Source: Candidatus Gastranaerophilales bacterium
Lineage (GTDB): Bacteria > Cyanobacteriota > Vampirovibrionia > Gastranaerophilales > Gastranaerophilaceae
NCBI GenBank assembly: GCA_944324175.1
Contig: CALUVH010000012.1
Coordinates: 1-64,000, forward strand
Length of the DNA: 64,000 nucleotides
Reading direction: 5' to 3'
A program made the position numbers and the translations under genes. Under the pieces are notes generated by a model, which saw only the letters and a program-made list of their open reading frames with translations, did no database searches and was not told the DNA's origin. Every line of letters starts with the position of its first letter. Position 1 is the first letter of the stretch. Shown piece after piece: positions 1 to 9,007 of the stretch.

Positions 1-49
1 CTGTCAACATCCTTAAACTATTTTGTTTTTCACGAGCTGTAATTTTCAT
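1..49 (-). CDS. N-terminal fragment of an unidentified protein
   Basis: An ATG at 49 opens a frame that runs off the left edge, encoding 16 residues beginning MKITAREKQNSL. The fragment is too short to identify. The start is supported by an extended -10 box (TGc-TATACT, minus strand, 61-56) and a -35-like TTGTCA (83-78) 16 bases further upstream. The -10 ends six bases before the ATG, the same arrangement as at several other genes here. It is divergent from mnmG, so it probably opens a separate leftward operon. Confidence 0.5.
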   Translation of the reverse strand, partial: MKITAREKQNSLRMLT

Positions 50-55
50 AGGTAA

Positions 56-83
56 AGTATAGCATATTTTTTGAAATTGACAA
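56..83 (-). promoter_or_regulatory. Predicted promoter for the left-edge gene (leaderless type)
   Basis: TTGTCA at 83-78, a 16-base spacer and TGc-TATACT with the hexamer at 61-56. The ATG at 49 lies six bases after the -10, so transcription would begin at about the start codon. No Shine-Dalgarno sequence fits between. Confidence 0.5.
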
Positions 84-118
84 GAGGTTTACTTTTTTTA
101 ATGGTAAAAGCACACAAC

Positions 119-147
119 TTGCGAAAAGGATTTTACCGTTTTATAAT
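119..147 (+). promoter_or_regulatory. Predicted mnmG promoter (leaderless type)
   Basis: TTGCGA at 119-124, a 17-base spacer and a perfect TATAAT at 142-147. The mnmG ATG at 154 is six bases downstream, so the predicted transcript starts at or next to the initiator codon. A GGGGA run directly abuts the ATG, which is too close to act as a normal Shine-Dalgarno site. Confidence 0.65.
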
Positions 148-153
148 CGGGGA

Positions 154-2049
154 ATGATGGATTATGTAAATAACAAATTTGATTGTATAGTAGTCGGAGC
201 GGGTCATGCCGGATGTGAAGCTGCAGTTTCATGCGCAAGACTTGGTGCACGTGTGCTTTTGTGCTCACTTAACATCGATAATATTGCACTAATGCCTTGT
301 AATCCAGCGATTGGCGGCCCTGCAAAATCGACACTGGTGCGGGAAATTGATGCACTTGGCGGAGTTATGGGCGAGGTAGCAGATGCTACATACATTCAAA
401 TGAAAACACTCAATTCTTCAAAAGGACCTGCCGTAAGAGCTCTGCGCGCCCAGTCTGACAAAAGGCAATATTCTGATTACATGCGTAACCTGATTGAAGG
501 TATTGAGAATATACATCTTCGACAAGCGTGTATAACCGATTTACTTGTTAAGGACGGGAAAGTATGCGGGGTGATTGATGAATTTGGAATCGAATACACT
601 GCTCCTGTAGCAATTCTCACCACAGGTACATCGCTTGCCGGAAAGATTTTTGTCGGACTACGTTCATACGATGCAGGAAGACTAGGGGAAAAATCAGCTA
701 TAGGACTTTCTGACTCATTGAGAAGTCATGGCATCATACTAAAAAAATTAAAAACAGGTACACCACCCAGAGTTGATAAAAGAACCATTGATTACTCTAA
801 AATGACAATTCAACCTGGGGATGAAGAATTGAGTTTTTACTCGTTTAAGCCTAATCGCCCGATACGTCCTCAATACCCTTGTTATTTGACAAGAACAAAT
901 GAAAAAACTCATGAAATAATCCGAGCAAACCTCGACAAATCACCAATGTTTAAGGGGCTGATTCAAGGGGTAGGACCACGCTACTGTCCTTCTATCGAAG
1001 ATAAGGTCGTTAGATTTAGTGAAAATCCTTCACATCACATCTTCATTGAGCCTGAAGGATTGGGCAATTATGAAATGTACATCCAAGGATTTTCCAGCAG
1101 TCTACCTGCTGATGTTCAAGTCAAAATGCTTAGAACTCTTCCAGGACTTGAACACGCTCATGTCATAAAACCGGCTTATGCAGTAGAATATGATTATGTA
1201 CCTGCTTTACAAACAACCCATTCACTTATGTCTAAAGCTGTTAAAGGACTGTTTTTTGCAGGTCAAATCAATGGTACAAGCGGTTATGAAGAAGCCGCAG
1301 CACAAGGACTTATCGCAGGTATTAATGCTATGCAATATCTCAATAATTCTGAAATGCTTGAACTGCCTCGCAGCTCTTCATACATAGGTACACTAATCGA
1401 TGATTTAGTCACCAAAGATATTCAAGATCCGTATAGAATGCTTACATCGCGCTCAGAATACAGACTTTTACTCCGACAAGATAACGCCGATTTTAGACTT
1501 ACTCCTATCGGTCATAAAATCGGATTAATTGACGACGCTCAATTTAAAATATTTACCCAAAAACAAGAAGATATCGAAAAAGAGCTTCAGCGCTGTAGAG
1601 ATGCAAAAATTTCACCTACTGACGATGTAAAAAATATTCTCGCAAAATATGGTGAAAGTATTGAAAGAGGCATGAAAATCTCTGAACTGCTCAAGCGCCC
1701 TAACCTTAACTACAACATAATAAAAGAGTTAGACACTACGACCAAAGAATTAAATATTCCAAAAGATGTCTTTGAGCAAGTAGAAATACTTATCAAATAT
1801 GAAGGCTATCTCAAACGCCAAGAATTTCAAGTAGAACAATCTGGCAAACTTGAAAAATATCGTATTCCTGATGACATTGATTATTCAAAAATAGATCACA
1901 TATCCTCAGAAACTCGCGACAAGCTTGAAAAAATCAGACCTAAGAACCTTGCACAAGCATCAAGAATCGGGGGGGTTAAGCCTGCTGACATTTCTGTTTT
2001 AATGGTCATGCTGGAAAAACATAGCATAGCCAGAGTTATTCAAGAATAA
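154..2049 (+). CDS. mnmG: tRNA uridine-5-carboxymethylaminomethyl modification enzyme MnmG (GidA)
   Basis: FAD-dependent subunit of the MnmE-MnmG complex, which installs the carboxymethylaminomethyl group on the wobble uridine of certain tRNAs. The 631-residue length is normal for the family. Visible signatures are the FAD-binding GAGHAG at residues 15-20, GPRYCPSIEDK in the middle, and the second GidA signature AGQINGTSGYEEAAAQG. The C-terminal helical domain that contacts MnmE is complete. Two ATGs lie in tandem (154 and 157) and either could be used. Its partner mnmE is not in the window. It is a single gene, convergent with the next minus-strand gene 21 bases away. Confidence 0.97.
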   Translation: MMDYVNNKFDCIVVGAGHAGCEAAVSCARLGARVLLCSLNIDNIALMPCNPAIGGPAKSTLVREIDALGGVMGEVADATYIQMKTLNSSKGPAVRALRAQSDKRQYSDYMRNLIEGIENIHLRQACITDLLVKDGKVCGVIDEFGIEYTAPVAILTTGTSLAGKIFVGLRSYDAGRLGEKSAIGLSDSLRSHGIILKKLKTGTPPRVDKRTIDYSKMTIQPGDEELSFYSFKPNRPIRPQYPCYLTRTNEKTHEIIRANLDKSPMFKGLIQGVGPRYCPSIEDKVVRFSENPSHHIFIEPEGLGNYEMYIQGFSSSLPADVQVKMLRTLPGLEHAHVIKPAYAVEYDYVPALQTTHSLMSKAVKGLFFAGQINGTSGYEEAAAQGLIAGINAMQYLNNSEMLELPRSSSYIGTLIDDLVTKDIQDPYRMLTSRSEYRLLLRQDNADFRLTPIGHKIGLIDDAQFKIFTQKQEDIEKELQRCRDAKISPTDDVKNILAKYGESIERGMKISELLKRPNLNYNIIKELDTTTKELNIPKDVFEQVEILIKYEGYLKRQEFQVEQSGKLEKYRIPDDIDYSKIDHISSETRDKLEKIRPKNLAQASRIGGVKPADISVLMVMLEKHSIARVIQE

Positions 2050-2070
2050 CATTTCTCCCTAGCTGACTTT

Positions 2071-3942
2071 TTATATTTCTCCGCGCAATAGTTGCTCTGC
2101 TAATGGAGCTTTTATTTGTGCATTCAGACGTGTATCTACAGCTTTCAGTTTTCCGGAAAGTAAATCAAGTTCGTCTGACCAATAGTAAAATCTGTCGATA
2201 TAATCCTTTGCTGCCTTCTCATCTTGCATCAACTGGATATCTATAGAATCATACAGCATTTCGCGAGCGCAGCGTACAACTTCCTGATAATTAATTTTCA
2301 TTCGACCTTCCTGATCAAGTCTTATCGCATCACGTTCAAAATAATAATTATACTGCATTATATTTCTAATTTTATGAGCACTAGAAGAATCCGGACCTTT
2401 TGGAATGTATGCAGTAAGCAAAGATGTAATTACCTCTTTTTCTTTTTGCGGTGTATAAAAACCTTTTTTTCTCAGCTCATCAAGCATTACAATAGCCCCA
2501 GCATCTGCTTTGAATTCTTCTATTATGTTTTTGGTTGTACCAAGACTTTCTAGCCCCTTTTTAGGACCAAGTGAATGTAAGTTTTCATGAAGTATCGTAA
2601 AATCATGGAGCGCATCACGCTTGTAATACTTCTGTTGATACGGATTTAGAAGTGCATTCAATTTATTGGAAGCATTTTCTGAATACTTAGACTCCCGTAT
2701 TTCGATGTTATAAACATTTCTAAACCCTCCACCATTTTGGACAGCGAGTTTGTCTGAATTCGGAAGATTTGAAGCTATAGACACTCCTCCTCGGTAAGCT
2801 CCATTTCCTCCCGTAACAGCAACAATATGAGCATCCACCATTGACTGATTAGCCTTATCAGGCTGTAGAACATTCTGTTCATATAAATGGTTTAATGGCA
2901 TTTTCTCTGCCATAAACGGCAGAAATTTCTTAATCTGTAGCAAATAGTCAGTACCTTTTTTATCTACAATACCGACACGCACCCCTATATCATCCTTAGC
3001 ATATACCGGAATATTATTTTTTTTCAACAGCCCCAATAATTCTTTGTTTTTGTATACAGTCGGAGTCATTTTATCAGAATAACATTCCCTACCAAGGGTA
3101 AATTCTAACGGGGTATATTGAAGTTTTGCCCATTTTTTATCGGCTGCCTCATCAAGATGTGGATCATTTTTTCTCAATGCAGCTGCCTGCAAGCGCAAAT
3201 ATTCATTAAAATCTTCATTTGAAGAAATTTTGGCAGCTTTTTCAAGCTCATCAGCCGCTTTTGTAAATTCTTTTTTGAAAAACTCCGTATAATCAATCGC
3301 CTTCAATTCATCTCCTTCACGTTCAACAACTGAACGCTGATTTAGGATGCTTTTAACCTCTTCATTTTTTCCCTCGTTTAACATCTTTATAAGGATTTTA
3401 TGAAATTCTTCTTCTGACAAATCCTCAGGATAAAAGCCGTTACCTTGCAATCCTTTGAAATTTTTAGCCAAAACAACATCGCTACCATCTGTCGCTTTAC
3501 CGATTAGACCGCGTTGACCGTCATATAATTTTTTAGTCAGTACAGCCTGCAGATCGCCTCGCATAACCCCTTTTGATAAAAATTTTTCAAATTCTAAATT
3601 ATGAGGATTATCAAGCCTTTTAAATACAGGGTCCAAGTATTCACTTGCCTTCACCAGATGCATAAGCGCTTTTTTATCATCTACACTCAAATTTTTATAC
3701 GCATCTGACTCTGCTGAAAGCAGTGTATATGTTGAATATTTTGCTGGCGAAAGTCTGTCCAACAACTGTTCCTCAGTATATCCATATTCAAACTCAGTTT
3801 TTTGTATTGCATTACCTGAAAATATGACTTGTGAAAGCGATTTTGAATAAGAATTATCCAATACGGATGGTCTTGCTTTCTTATTATTCACACTACTGAC
3901 ATATTCATTTCTTAATATATTCGATACTGGAACTACCTTCAT
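2071..3942 (-). CDS. M49-like (dipeptidyl peptidase III-related) zinc metallopeptidase with N-terminal FSG tag
   Basis: 623 residues. Residues 452-456 are HENLH followed by SLGPKKG, and an EEFKAD motif follows about 19 residues later (475-480). This resembles the zinc site of bacterial M49-type peptidases, where HExxH or HExxxH is followed by EE-x-KAD and the last glutamate is the third ligand. A stretch near residues 75-110 (LSVDDKKALMHLVKASEYLD) also matches the start of the M49 fold. There is no hydrophobic signal peptide. Residues 1-40 are polar and end in the motif VIFSG (39-43), shared with other proteins here. The start has a strong purine-rich site (GGGAAAAGGGGG). The substrate is unknown; the peptidase assignment is moderately secure and the M49 link is by motif only. 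Confidence 0.7.
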   Translation of the reverse strand: MKVVPVSNILRNEYVSSVNNKKARPSVLDNSYSKSLSQVIFSGNAIQKTEFEYGYTEEQLLDRLSPAKYSTYTLLSAESDAYKNLSVDDKKALMHLVKASEYLDPVFKRLDNPHNLEFEKFLSKGVMRGDLQAVLTKKLYDGQRGLIGKATDGSDVVLAKNFKGLQGNGFYPEDLSEEEFHKILIKMLNEGKNEEVKSILNQRSVVEREGDELKAIDYTEFFKKEFTKAADELEKAAKISSNEDFNEYLRLQAAALRKNDPHLDEAADKKWAKLQYTPLEFTLGRECYSDKMTPTVYKNKELLGLLKKNNIPVYAKDDIGVRVGIVDKKGTDYLLQIKKFLPFMAEKMPLNHLYEQNVLQPDKANQSMVDAHIVAVTGGNGAYRGGVSIASNLPNSDKLAVQNGGGFRNVYNIEIRESKYSENASNKLNALLNPYQQKYYKRDALHDFTILHENLHSLGPKKGLESLGTTKNIIEEFKADAGAIVMLDELRKKGFYTPQKEKEVITSLLTAYIPKGPDSSSAHKIRNIMQYNYYFERDAIRLDQEGRMKINYQEVVRCAREMLYDSIDIQLMQDEKAAKDYIDRFYYWSDELDLLSGKLKAVDTRLNAQIKAPLAEQLLRGEI

Positions 3943-4004
3943 AATACCCCCTTTTCCCTATTAAAAAATAAACAAAAAAATATTTGTCAGTCGCTAAAAA
4001 AAAT

Positions 4005-4961
4005 TTAAACTTTCTCAACACTTTTCAAAGATAATCTGTTTTCAAAATATTTTATTGTGCTTAAAAGTCCATTCTCAATATCCACCAAAGGCTCCCAATT
4101 TAGCTCTTTTTTAGCTAATGTGATATCTGGTTTTCTTTGGACAGGGTCATCAGAAGGCAGCGGTTTGTATATAATTTTAGAATTTGAGTTGGTTAGTTTA
4201 ATAATAAGCTTTGCAAAATCTAAAATTGTTCGCTCCGAAGGATTTCCTAAATTAACCGGACCAATAAAGTTATTTGAACTATTCATCATCCTTACCATTG
4301 CTTCGACTAAATCAGAAACATAGCAAAATGAACGAGTTTGTGAACCATCACCATATATCGTAATATCTTCATTTTTCAAAGCTTGAATAATAAAATTCGA
4401 CACTACACGACCATCATTTTCAGCCATATGTGGACCGTAGGTATTAAAGATACGAACAATCCTTATATCAACATTATTTTGTCTGTGATAATCCATCATC
4501 AAGGTCTCAGCGCAACGCTTTCCCTCATCATAACAACTCCTTACACCTATCGGGTTTACATTTCCCCAATAGTCTTCAGTTTGAGGGTGCACCTTAGGAT
4601 CTCCATATACTTCACTCGTTGACGCTTGTAAAATTCTCGCCTTACAACGCTTAGCAAGCCCCAGCATATTGGTTACACCTAAAATCGAAGTCTTTATCGT
4701 TTTTATCGCATTATATTGATAATGCGGAGGACTCGCTGGACAAGCAAGATTATAAACCTGCTCTACATCTATATAATATTCATTAATTATATCATGAGTA
4801 ATCAACTCAAAATTTTTGTTTGATAATAAATCTGCAATATTATCCATAGAACCGGTAAAAAAATTATCTAAACAAATAACATAATTACCTTCTTCTAATA
4901 ATTTTTTACATAAATGGCTACCTATAAAACCGGCTCCACCAGTTACCAATATACGCTTCAT
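4005..4961 (-). CDS. UDP-glucuronate decarboxylase (UDP-xylose synthase), SDR epimerase family
   Basis: 318 residues, an extended short-chain dehydrogenase. The NAD-binding GGAGFIG lies at residues 8-14 and the active-site pair is YDEGK. The substrate-recognition strings [21 protein letters not shown] and QRKPDI are characteristic of UDP-glucuronate decarboxylases rather than 4-epimerases. It would convert UDP-glucuronate to UDP-xylose via a 4-keto intermediate for surface polysaccharide. No other sugar-nucleotide gene is adjacent. The start is preceded by TTGGAGATAGG. Another decarboxylating or dehydratase SDR is possible but less likely. Confidence 0.85.
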   Translation of the reverse strand: MKRILVTGGAGFIGSHLCKKLLEEGNYVICLDNFFTGSMDNIADLLSNKNFELITHDIINEYYIDVEQVYNLACPASPPHYQYNAIKTIKTSILGVTNMLGLAKRCKARILQASTSEVYGDPKVHPQTEDYWGNVNPIGVRSCYDEGKRCAETLMMDYHRQNNVDIRIVRIFNTYGPHMAENDGRVVSNFIIQALKNEDITIYGDGSQTRSFCYVSDLVEAMVRMMNSSNNFIGPVNLGNPSERTILDFAKLIIKLTNSNSKIIYKPLPSDDPVQRKPDITLAKKELNWEPLVDIENGLLSTIKYFENRLSLKSVEKV

Positions 4962-5011
4962 CCTATCTCCAAGAATGACAAATCTAATATTCTCAAAAAC
5001 TCACACTAGTA

Positions 5012-5245
5012 CTAAACTTCAATAAAAAGCCTCTGTCCGACTATGTTCTGCCGACCATTGTAATATCCCGCAAAATACCCCCCACGCACAGGTGAATTTT
5101 TTGCATAATTATTCAGACTGTTACCGTTATAATTCATAAACGGATTATTGCCATAGGGATTAGAAACAGACTGCCGAACAGGTACAGTAACCTGAGGCGA
5201 TACTGGAGCAAAGACTTGACTTAATAATGATACTAAACTTGCCAT
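5012..5245 (-). CDS. Small Asn/Tyr/Gly-rich protein, unknown function
   Basis: 77 residues with a clear Shine-Dalgarno site (AGAGAGG, ten bases before the ATG). The N-terminal 25 residues are moderately hydrophobic, containing VSLLSQVFAPVSPQVTVPV. The rest is rich in N, Y and G (NPYGNNPFMNYNGNSLNNY, then GGYFAGYYNG). No family was recognised. The low-complexity composition recalls the YYNYP-rich part of the protein at 44054. It could be a small surface or structural protein; this is not testable from sequence alone. Confidence 0.6.
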   Translation of the reverse strand: MASLVSLLSQVFAPVSPQVTVPVRQSVSNPYGNNPFMNYNGNSLNNYAKNSPVRGGYFAGYYNGRQNIVGQRLFIEV

Positions 5246-5362
5246 ACTTTCTTACCTCTCTACTTGAATAAATTTAATGATTTATTCAACCACGTCATTA
5301 TTATATCATAGATTTTGTTGAAAAATTAACTAATCTTAATAAAAATCATACTTTTTATGTAG

Positions 5363-5368
5363 TATAAT
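5363..5368 (+). promoter_or_regulatory. Predicted -10 box of the purD-like gene (leaderless type)
   Basis: A perfect TATAAT ends six bases before the ATG at 5375. No convincing -35 and no Shine-Dalgarno sequence are seen in the AT-rich spacer. Confidence 0.5.
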
Positions 5369-5374
5369 CAGACT

Positions 5375-6628
5375 ATGAAAGATGATAAAAGAAAAAAAAA
5401 TATATTAATAGTCGGTAACTCAGCTAAAGAACACGCTCTTGTAATAAAATTTTTAAAAGATGAAAACATTGATAAAATTTATATTGCACCCGGCAATCAA
5501 GCTACAGGTACACTTGCTACAAATATTGATATACGTGAAGAAAATATTGAAGAATTACTTAAGTTCGCTATTGACAATAATATAGACTTGACAGTAGCAA
5601 GCTCTGAAGTTGCAATTAAAAATGACATAGCAGACGTGTTTCAAGCAAATGGGCAGTTAATCTTCGCTCCCACTTTTGGAAGCGCACAATTTGCAATAAA
5701 TAAACCTTACTGCAAAAAATTACTTTATAAACTACATATCCCAACTCCTCGCTTTGGAATATTCGAAAAATCACAACTTGCAATTGACTACCTAAACAAC
5801 TGTAATTTTCCAACTATTATACGCTCTGAGCAAATTATAAACGGACATGACAGAATGGCATGTTCAACCTTAAAAATTGCCAAAACCTTTATTGAAGATC
5901 TGTTTGCAAGAAATGAAAATAAAGTCACCATTGAAGATTACCAGTATGGACATAATTTTACTCTATACGTCATTACAGACGGATATCAGGCTCTACCTAT
6001 AAATGCAGTTGCTAATTATAAATTTACCCAAGACAATGATGGCGGATTTTTGACTGACGGCGTAGGTGCCTTTTCTCCAGACTATAAAATTTCACAAGAA
6101 ATCATCCAACATATTATGGATAATGTGATAAGAAATATTCTAAATTTTCTTGACAAACAAGGTAACACCTATATGGGAATTTTAGGAGTCGAATGCGTAC
6201 TAAAACCTGATGAAAAATACACAGTATTGGAATTTTTACCTTTCTTACAAGATCATGACTGTGCTTGTGTACTCAATTCCCTTGAAGAAAACTTATATAA
6301 AATGTTTGAAGCATGCGCTATAGGCTCTTTTTCTGATGAATACGAAGCTATAAATACTTCCGATTATGCCTCTGTTGCATGTGTTATATCATCACTAAAA
6401 GAAAATACTATAATTAATGGACTTGAACTGACTCAAGATTCTCAAATTAACCATTTTGATACAAAGCTTAACCCATACCTTGAGTATGAAACACCAAAAG
6501 GTAAAACTCTTACACTCACTGCATCAGCCAAAACACTTCAAAGAGCAAAAATAAAACTTTATTCTGATATTGAGCAAATCAACTTTAACGGAATGCAATA
6601 TAGAAAAGATATCTGCAAAAATAGGTAG
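5375..6628 (+). CDS. Divergent PurD-like ATP-grasp protein (phosphoribosylamine-glycine ligase family), catalytic motifs altered
   Basis: 417 residues aligning by eye along the whole of PurD: N-domain (1-100), ATP-grasp (100-320) and C-domain ending YRKDI. Several family motifs are changed. GGREHA is NSAKEHA, GPE-x-PL is SSEVAI, and the glycine-rich ATP loop (GLAAGKGV) is replaced by QIINGHDRM. The NTGGMGAYSP string is reduced to LTDGVGAFSP, and the metal-binding EFN-x-RFGDPE is EFLPFLQDHD. PurD joins phosphoribosylamine and glycine in purine synthesis, but loss of these residues makes that activity doubtful. It may be a repurposed or inactive paralogue. It is followed 44 bases later by dnaJ, which has its own promoter. 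Confidence 0.75.
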   Translation: MKDDKRKKNILIVGNSAKEHALVIKFLKDENIDKIYIAPGNQATGTLATNIDIREENIEELLKFAIDNNIDLTVASSEVAIKNDIADVFQANGQLIFAPTFGSAQFAINKPYCKKLLYKLHIPTPRFGIFEKSQLAIDYLNNCNFPTIIRSEQIINGHDRMACSTLKIAKTFIEDLFARNENKVTIEDYQYGHNFTLYVITDGYQALPINAVANYKFTQDNDGGFLTDGVGAFSPDYKISQEIIQHIMDNVIRNILNFLDKQGNTYMGILGVECVLKPDEKYTVLEFLPFLQDHDCACVLNSLEENLYKMFEACAIGSFSDEYEAINTSDYASVACVISSLKENTIINGLELTQDSQINHFDTKLNPYLEYETPKGKTLTLTASAKTLQRAKIKLYSDIEQINFNGMQYRKDICKNR

Positions 6629-6637
6629 ACTTAATTG

Positions 6638-6665
6638 TTGAAAAATTTTATAACATCGTTATAAA
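6638..6665 (+). promoter_or_regulatory. Predicted dnaJ promoter (leaderless type)
   Basis: TTGAAA at 6638-6643, a 16-base spacer and TATAAA at 6660-6665. The dnaJ ATG is seven bases further on, with no Shine-Dalgarno sequence between. Confidence 0.5.
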
Positions 6666-6672
6666 TAAAAAT

Positions 6673-7713
6673 ATGATTAAGTTTAAAAATTACTATGAAA
6701 TATTAGGGGTAACCCCAGACAGCACAAATACCGAAATAAAATCGGCATATCGTAAGCTTGCACGGAAATATCATCCCGATGTAAATCCAAATTCTGCAGA
6801 ATTATTCAAAGATATAACCGAAGCATACACAACTTTGATTACCCCTGAAAAACGCAAACAATACAATATTTTAAACGGATTTTTTGAAACACAAAAGACT
6901 AATACATCTTCACAAAAAGCACAACAAGAATATCATCAAAAAGCTACCTCAACCCCCAATAATAAAGAGAAAAACTACAACTCAGCATTCGAAAATAAAA
7001 AAAATTACTCTGAGAAAATATTCTCCGACACAATAAACGACATATTTAAAGAATTCACCCAAAATGAAAAAAAGAAGAAAAAAAAGACTGAAGAACCACA
7101 AAATGGTAGTAATATTACAACAGATATTACCATAACATTTGCAGAAGCACTAAAAGGAACCACCCGAACTATTAACGTACTTCACACCCACCAATGTAAT
7201 AAGTGTCAGGGAAGAAAATTCATTAACGATTCGAAATGCAGCGAATGTAAAGGTAAAGGAGAAATCTCAGAATATAGAAAAATCACCGTAAAAATTCCTG
7301 AAAAAATCAAAAATAATGCGAAACTCAGATTAAAAGGCGAAGGTAACAGTGGGATAAATGGCGGTAAAAACGGGGATTTGTACCTCATCGTAAAAATCGA
7401 AAACAATTCAAATGTCAAATATGAAGCATCCGACATATACTACAATGTACCTATCACTCCATTTGAAGCAGCTCTTGGCGGCGAAATTGAAATCAATGTT
7501 CCTGATGGAAAAATAAAACTTCAACTTCCATCACGCACTCATTCTGGACAAAAATTTAGACTATCCGGTCAGGGAATTAAACAAAATAATAAATCAGGAG
7601 ATATAATTATCACGGTACATATTGAAATTCCTCAGTCTTTGTCAGATGATGAAATTAAGCTTTATGAGAAACTTAAAAAAATATCATCACACAATATTAG
7701 AGAGAATTTATAA
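6673..7713 (+). CDS. dnaJ: DnaJ-family co-chaperone with reduced zinc finger
   Basis: 346 residues. The J domain (residues 4-65) contains HPD and would stimulate the ATPase of DnaK. A Lys/Asn/Gln-rich linker replaces the usual Gly/Phe region. The cysteine-rich region has only two CxxC units (CNKC and CSEC) instead of the four CxxCxGxG repeats of canonical DnaJ. The two C-terminal beta domains typical of DnaJ/CbpA follow (KIPEKIKNNAKLRLKGEG and LPSRTHSGQKFRLSGQG). It is thus intermediate between type I and type II J proteins. It heads the run dnaJ-queE-def-fmt-aroH. Whether it is the main DnaJ or a paralogue cannot be told here. Confidence 0.88.
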   Translation: MIKFKNYYEILGVTPDSTNTEIKSAYRKLARKYHPDVNPNSAELFKDITEAYTTLITPEKRKQYNILNGFFETQKTNTSSQKAQQEYHQKATSTPNNKEKNYNSAFENKKNYSEKIFSDTINDIFKEFTQNEKKKKKKTEEPQNGSNITTDITITFAEALKGTTRTINVLHTHQCNKCQGRKFINDSKCSECKGKGEISEYRKITVKIPEKIKNNAKLRLKGEGNSGINGGKNGDLYLIVKIENNSNVKYEASDIYYNVPITPFEAALGGEIEINVPDGKIKLQLPSRTHSGQKFRLSGQGIKQNNKSGDIIITVHIEIPQSLSDDEIKLYEKLKKISSHNIRENL

Positions 7714-7714
7714 A

Positions 7715-8392
7715 ATGATTGACAATTGCAAAATAAAAATTAAAGAAATCTTCACCTCAATACAGGGTGAAGGTCCATACGTCGGATACAAACAGCTTTT
7801 TATAAGATTTTGTAACTGTAATTTGAAATGTAATTATTGCGATACAGATTTTTTAGATAATTCAGATTTTATGGAATTTGATGTGAATGGACTACTCAAT
7901 AAAATTTCAGAATACAAAAATTACCATTCAATATCACTCACTGGTGGAGAGCCCCTTTTATCAACGTTTTTTTTAAAGGATTTTCTACCGCAAACAGGTG
8001 CTAAAATTTATCTTGAAACGAACGCAACACTTGCTGATAAACTGCTTGAAGTAAAGCCTTTCATTGACATAATCTCTGCTGATATCAAGTTGGAAAGCGC
8101 AACAGGATTAAAAAACTCATTCAAATTTCACGACCTGTTTTTTCAAAACTGTATAGGAGTTGAAACCTTTGCTAAAATTGTGTTCAACGATAAAATTACC
8201 AAAAATGAAATTCAAACATGCTGTGAGCTTGGTAAAAAATACGGGATTGAACTGATTTTACAACCTGAAATGAATAAAGAAAAAATGACAATATCTTCTG
8301 AATTTGCTCAAAACACGCTTGATAAATTTCTTAGCCACTACAATAATGTACGTCTGATTCCACAAGTGCATAAATTTTTAGATGTAAGATAA
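7715..8392 (+). CDS. queE: 7-carboxy-7-deazaguanine synthase QueE (radical SAM)
   Basis: 225 residues from the ATG at 7715, preceded by AGAGAGA. The frame is open further upstream inside dnaJ, but this start fits the family and the ribosome site. QueE converts 6-carboxytetrahydropterin to 7-carboxy-7-deazaguanine for queuosine. The N-terminus has the substrate-binding SIQGEGPYVG and the cluster motif CNLKCNYC (CxxxCxxC), followed by DTDF. SLTGGEPLL is the SAM-contacting GGE region. The N-terminus and cysteine motif are unambiguous. The other queuosine genes are not in the window. Confidence 0.92.
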   Translation: MIDNCKIKIKEIFTSIQGEGPYVGYKQLFIRFCNCNLKCNYCDTDFLDNSDFMEFDVNGLLNKISEYKNYHSISLTGGEPLLSTFFLKDFLPQTGAKIYLETNATLADKLLEVKPFIDIISADIKLESATGLKNSFKFHDLFFQNCIGVETFAKIVFNDKITKNEIQTCCELGKKYGIELILQPEMNKEKMTISSEFAQNTLDKFLSHYNNVRLIPQVHKFLDVR

Positions 8393-8395
8393 AAT

Positions 8396-8424
8396 TTGCA
8401 ACCACCTTTAATTTTGTGTATAAT
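8396..8424 (+). promoter_or_regulatory. Predicted promoter within the dnaJ-aroH run, upstream of def
   Basis: TTGCAA at 8396-8401, a 17-base spacer and a perfect TATAAT at 8419-8424. The def ATG at 8447 is preceded by AAGGAAGGG, so this promoter gives a conventional short leader. It allows def-fmt-aroH to be transcribed independently of dnaJ-queE. Confidence 0.65.
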
Positions 8425-8446
8425 ACTCCTAAAGGAAGGGAATGTT

Positions 8447-9007
8447 ATGGCTGTAAAAAAAGTATTAAAATATGGAGAAAAAACATTAAGAGAACCGTCA
8501 AAAGAAGTGCACAAAGTCTCAAAAAAAATTCTTGATCTCGTGCAAGATCTTATGGATACAATGTACGCACAAAACGGAGTCGGACTTGCAGCTCCACAAA
8601 TAGGGGTAAATTATCGAGTCTTTGTAATTGACGTTTCCTCCAACAATGAACCGCTCAACCCACAAGTATTTATCAATCCTAAAATAATTAAAAAATCAGG
8701 TGCAGTAATTTCTCAAGAGGGATGCTTAAGTTTTCCAGAAGCTTACACAGATGTGAAACGATACAAAAATGTTATGGTAAAGGCTCTTGACATCAACGGA
8801 CGTCAGTTTGTTCTGGAAGCAAAAGACGGCTCATTACTTGCAAGAGCTATTCAACACGAAAACGACCATTTGGATGGAATTTTATTTATTGATCACTGCA
8901 CAAACAGATTTGAAGCTGATGAGATTTTGGCAAAATATAATTTACCACCTATTGATCCTGATAAATTAATCAAAGATGATATTTTGGAGAAAGAATTAAA
9001 TCAATGA
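8447..9007 (+). CDS. def: Peptide deformylase
   Basis: 186 residues from the ATG at 8447, chosen because AAGGAAGGG lies just upstream and the protein then begins in register with other deformylases. It removes the N-formyl group from nascent proteins. All three family motifs are present: GVGLAAPQ (GxGxAAxQ), EGCLS with the metal-binding cysteine, and HENDH with both metal histidines and the catalytic glutamate. Its stop overlaps the fmt start (ATGA), so the two are translationally coupled. That is a common pairing because Fmt adds the group that Def removes. Confidence 0.96.
   Translation: MAVKKVLKYGEKTLREPSKEVHKVSKKILDLVQDLMDTMYAQNGVGLAAPQIGVNYRVFVIDVSSNNEPLNPQVFINPKIIKKSGAVISQEGCLSFPEAYTDVKRYKNVMVKALDINGRQFVLEAKDGSLLARAIQHENDHLDGILFIDHCTNRFEADEILAKYNLPPIDPDKLIKDDILEKELNQ

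Noticed and set aside
77-109. Second mnmG promoter (TTGACA at 77-82)
   Set aside because: The nearest -10-like sequence gives a 21-base spacer; the region is better explained by the minus-strand promoter whose -35 overlaps it.
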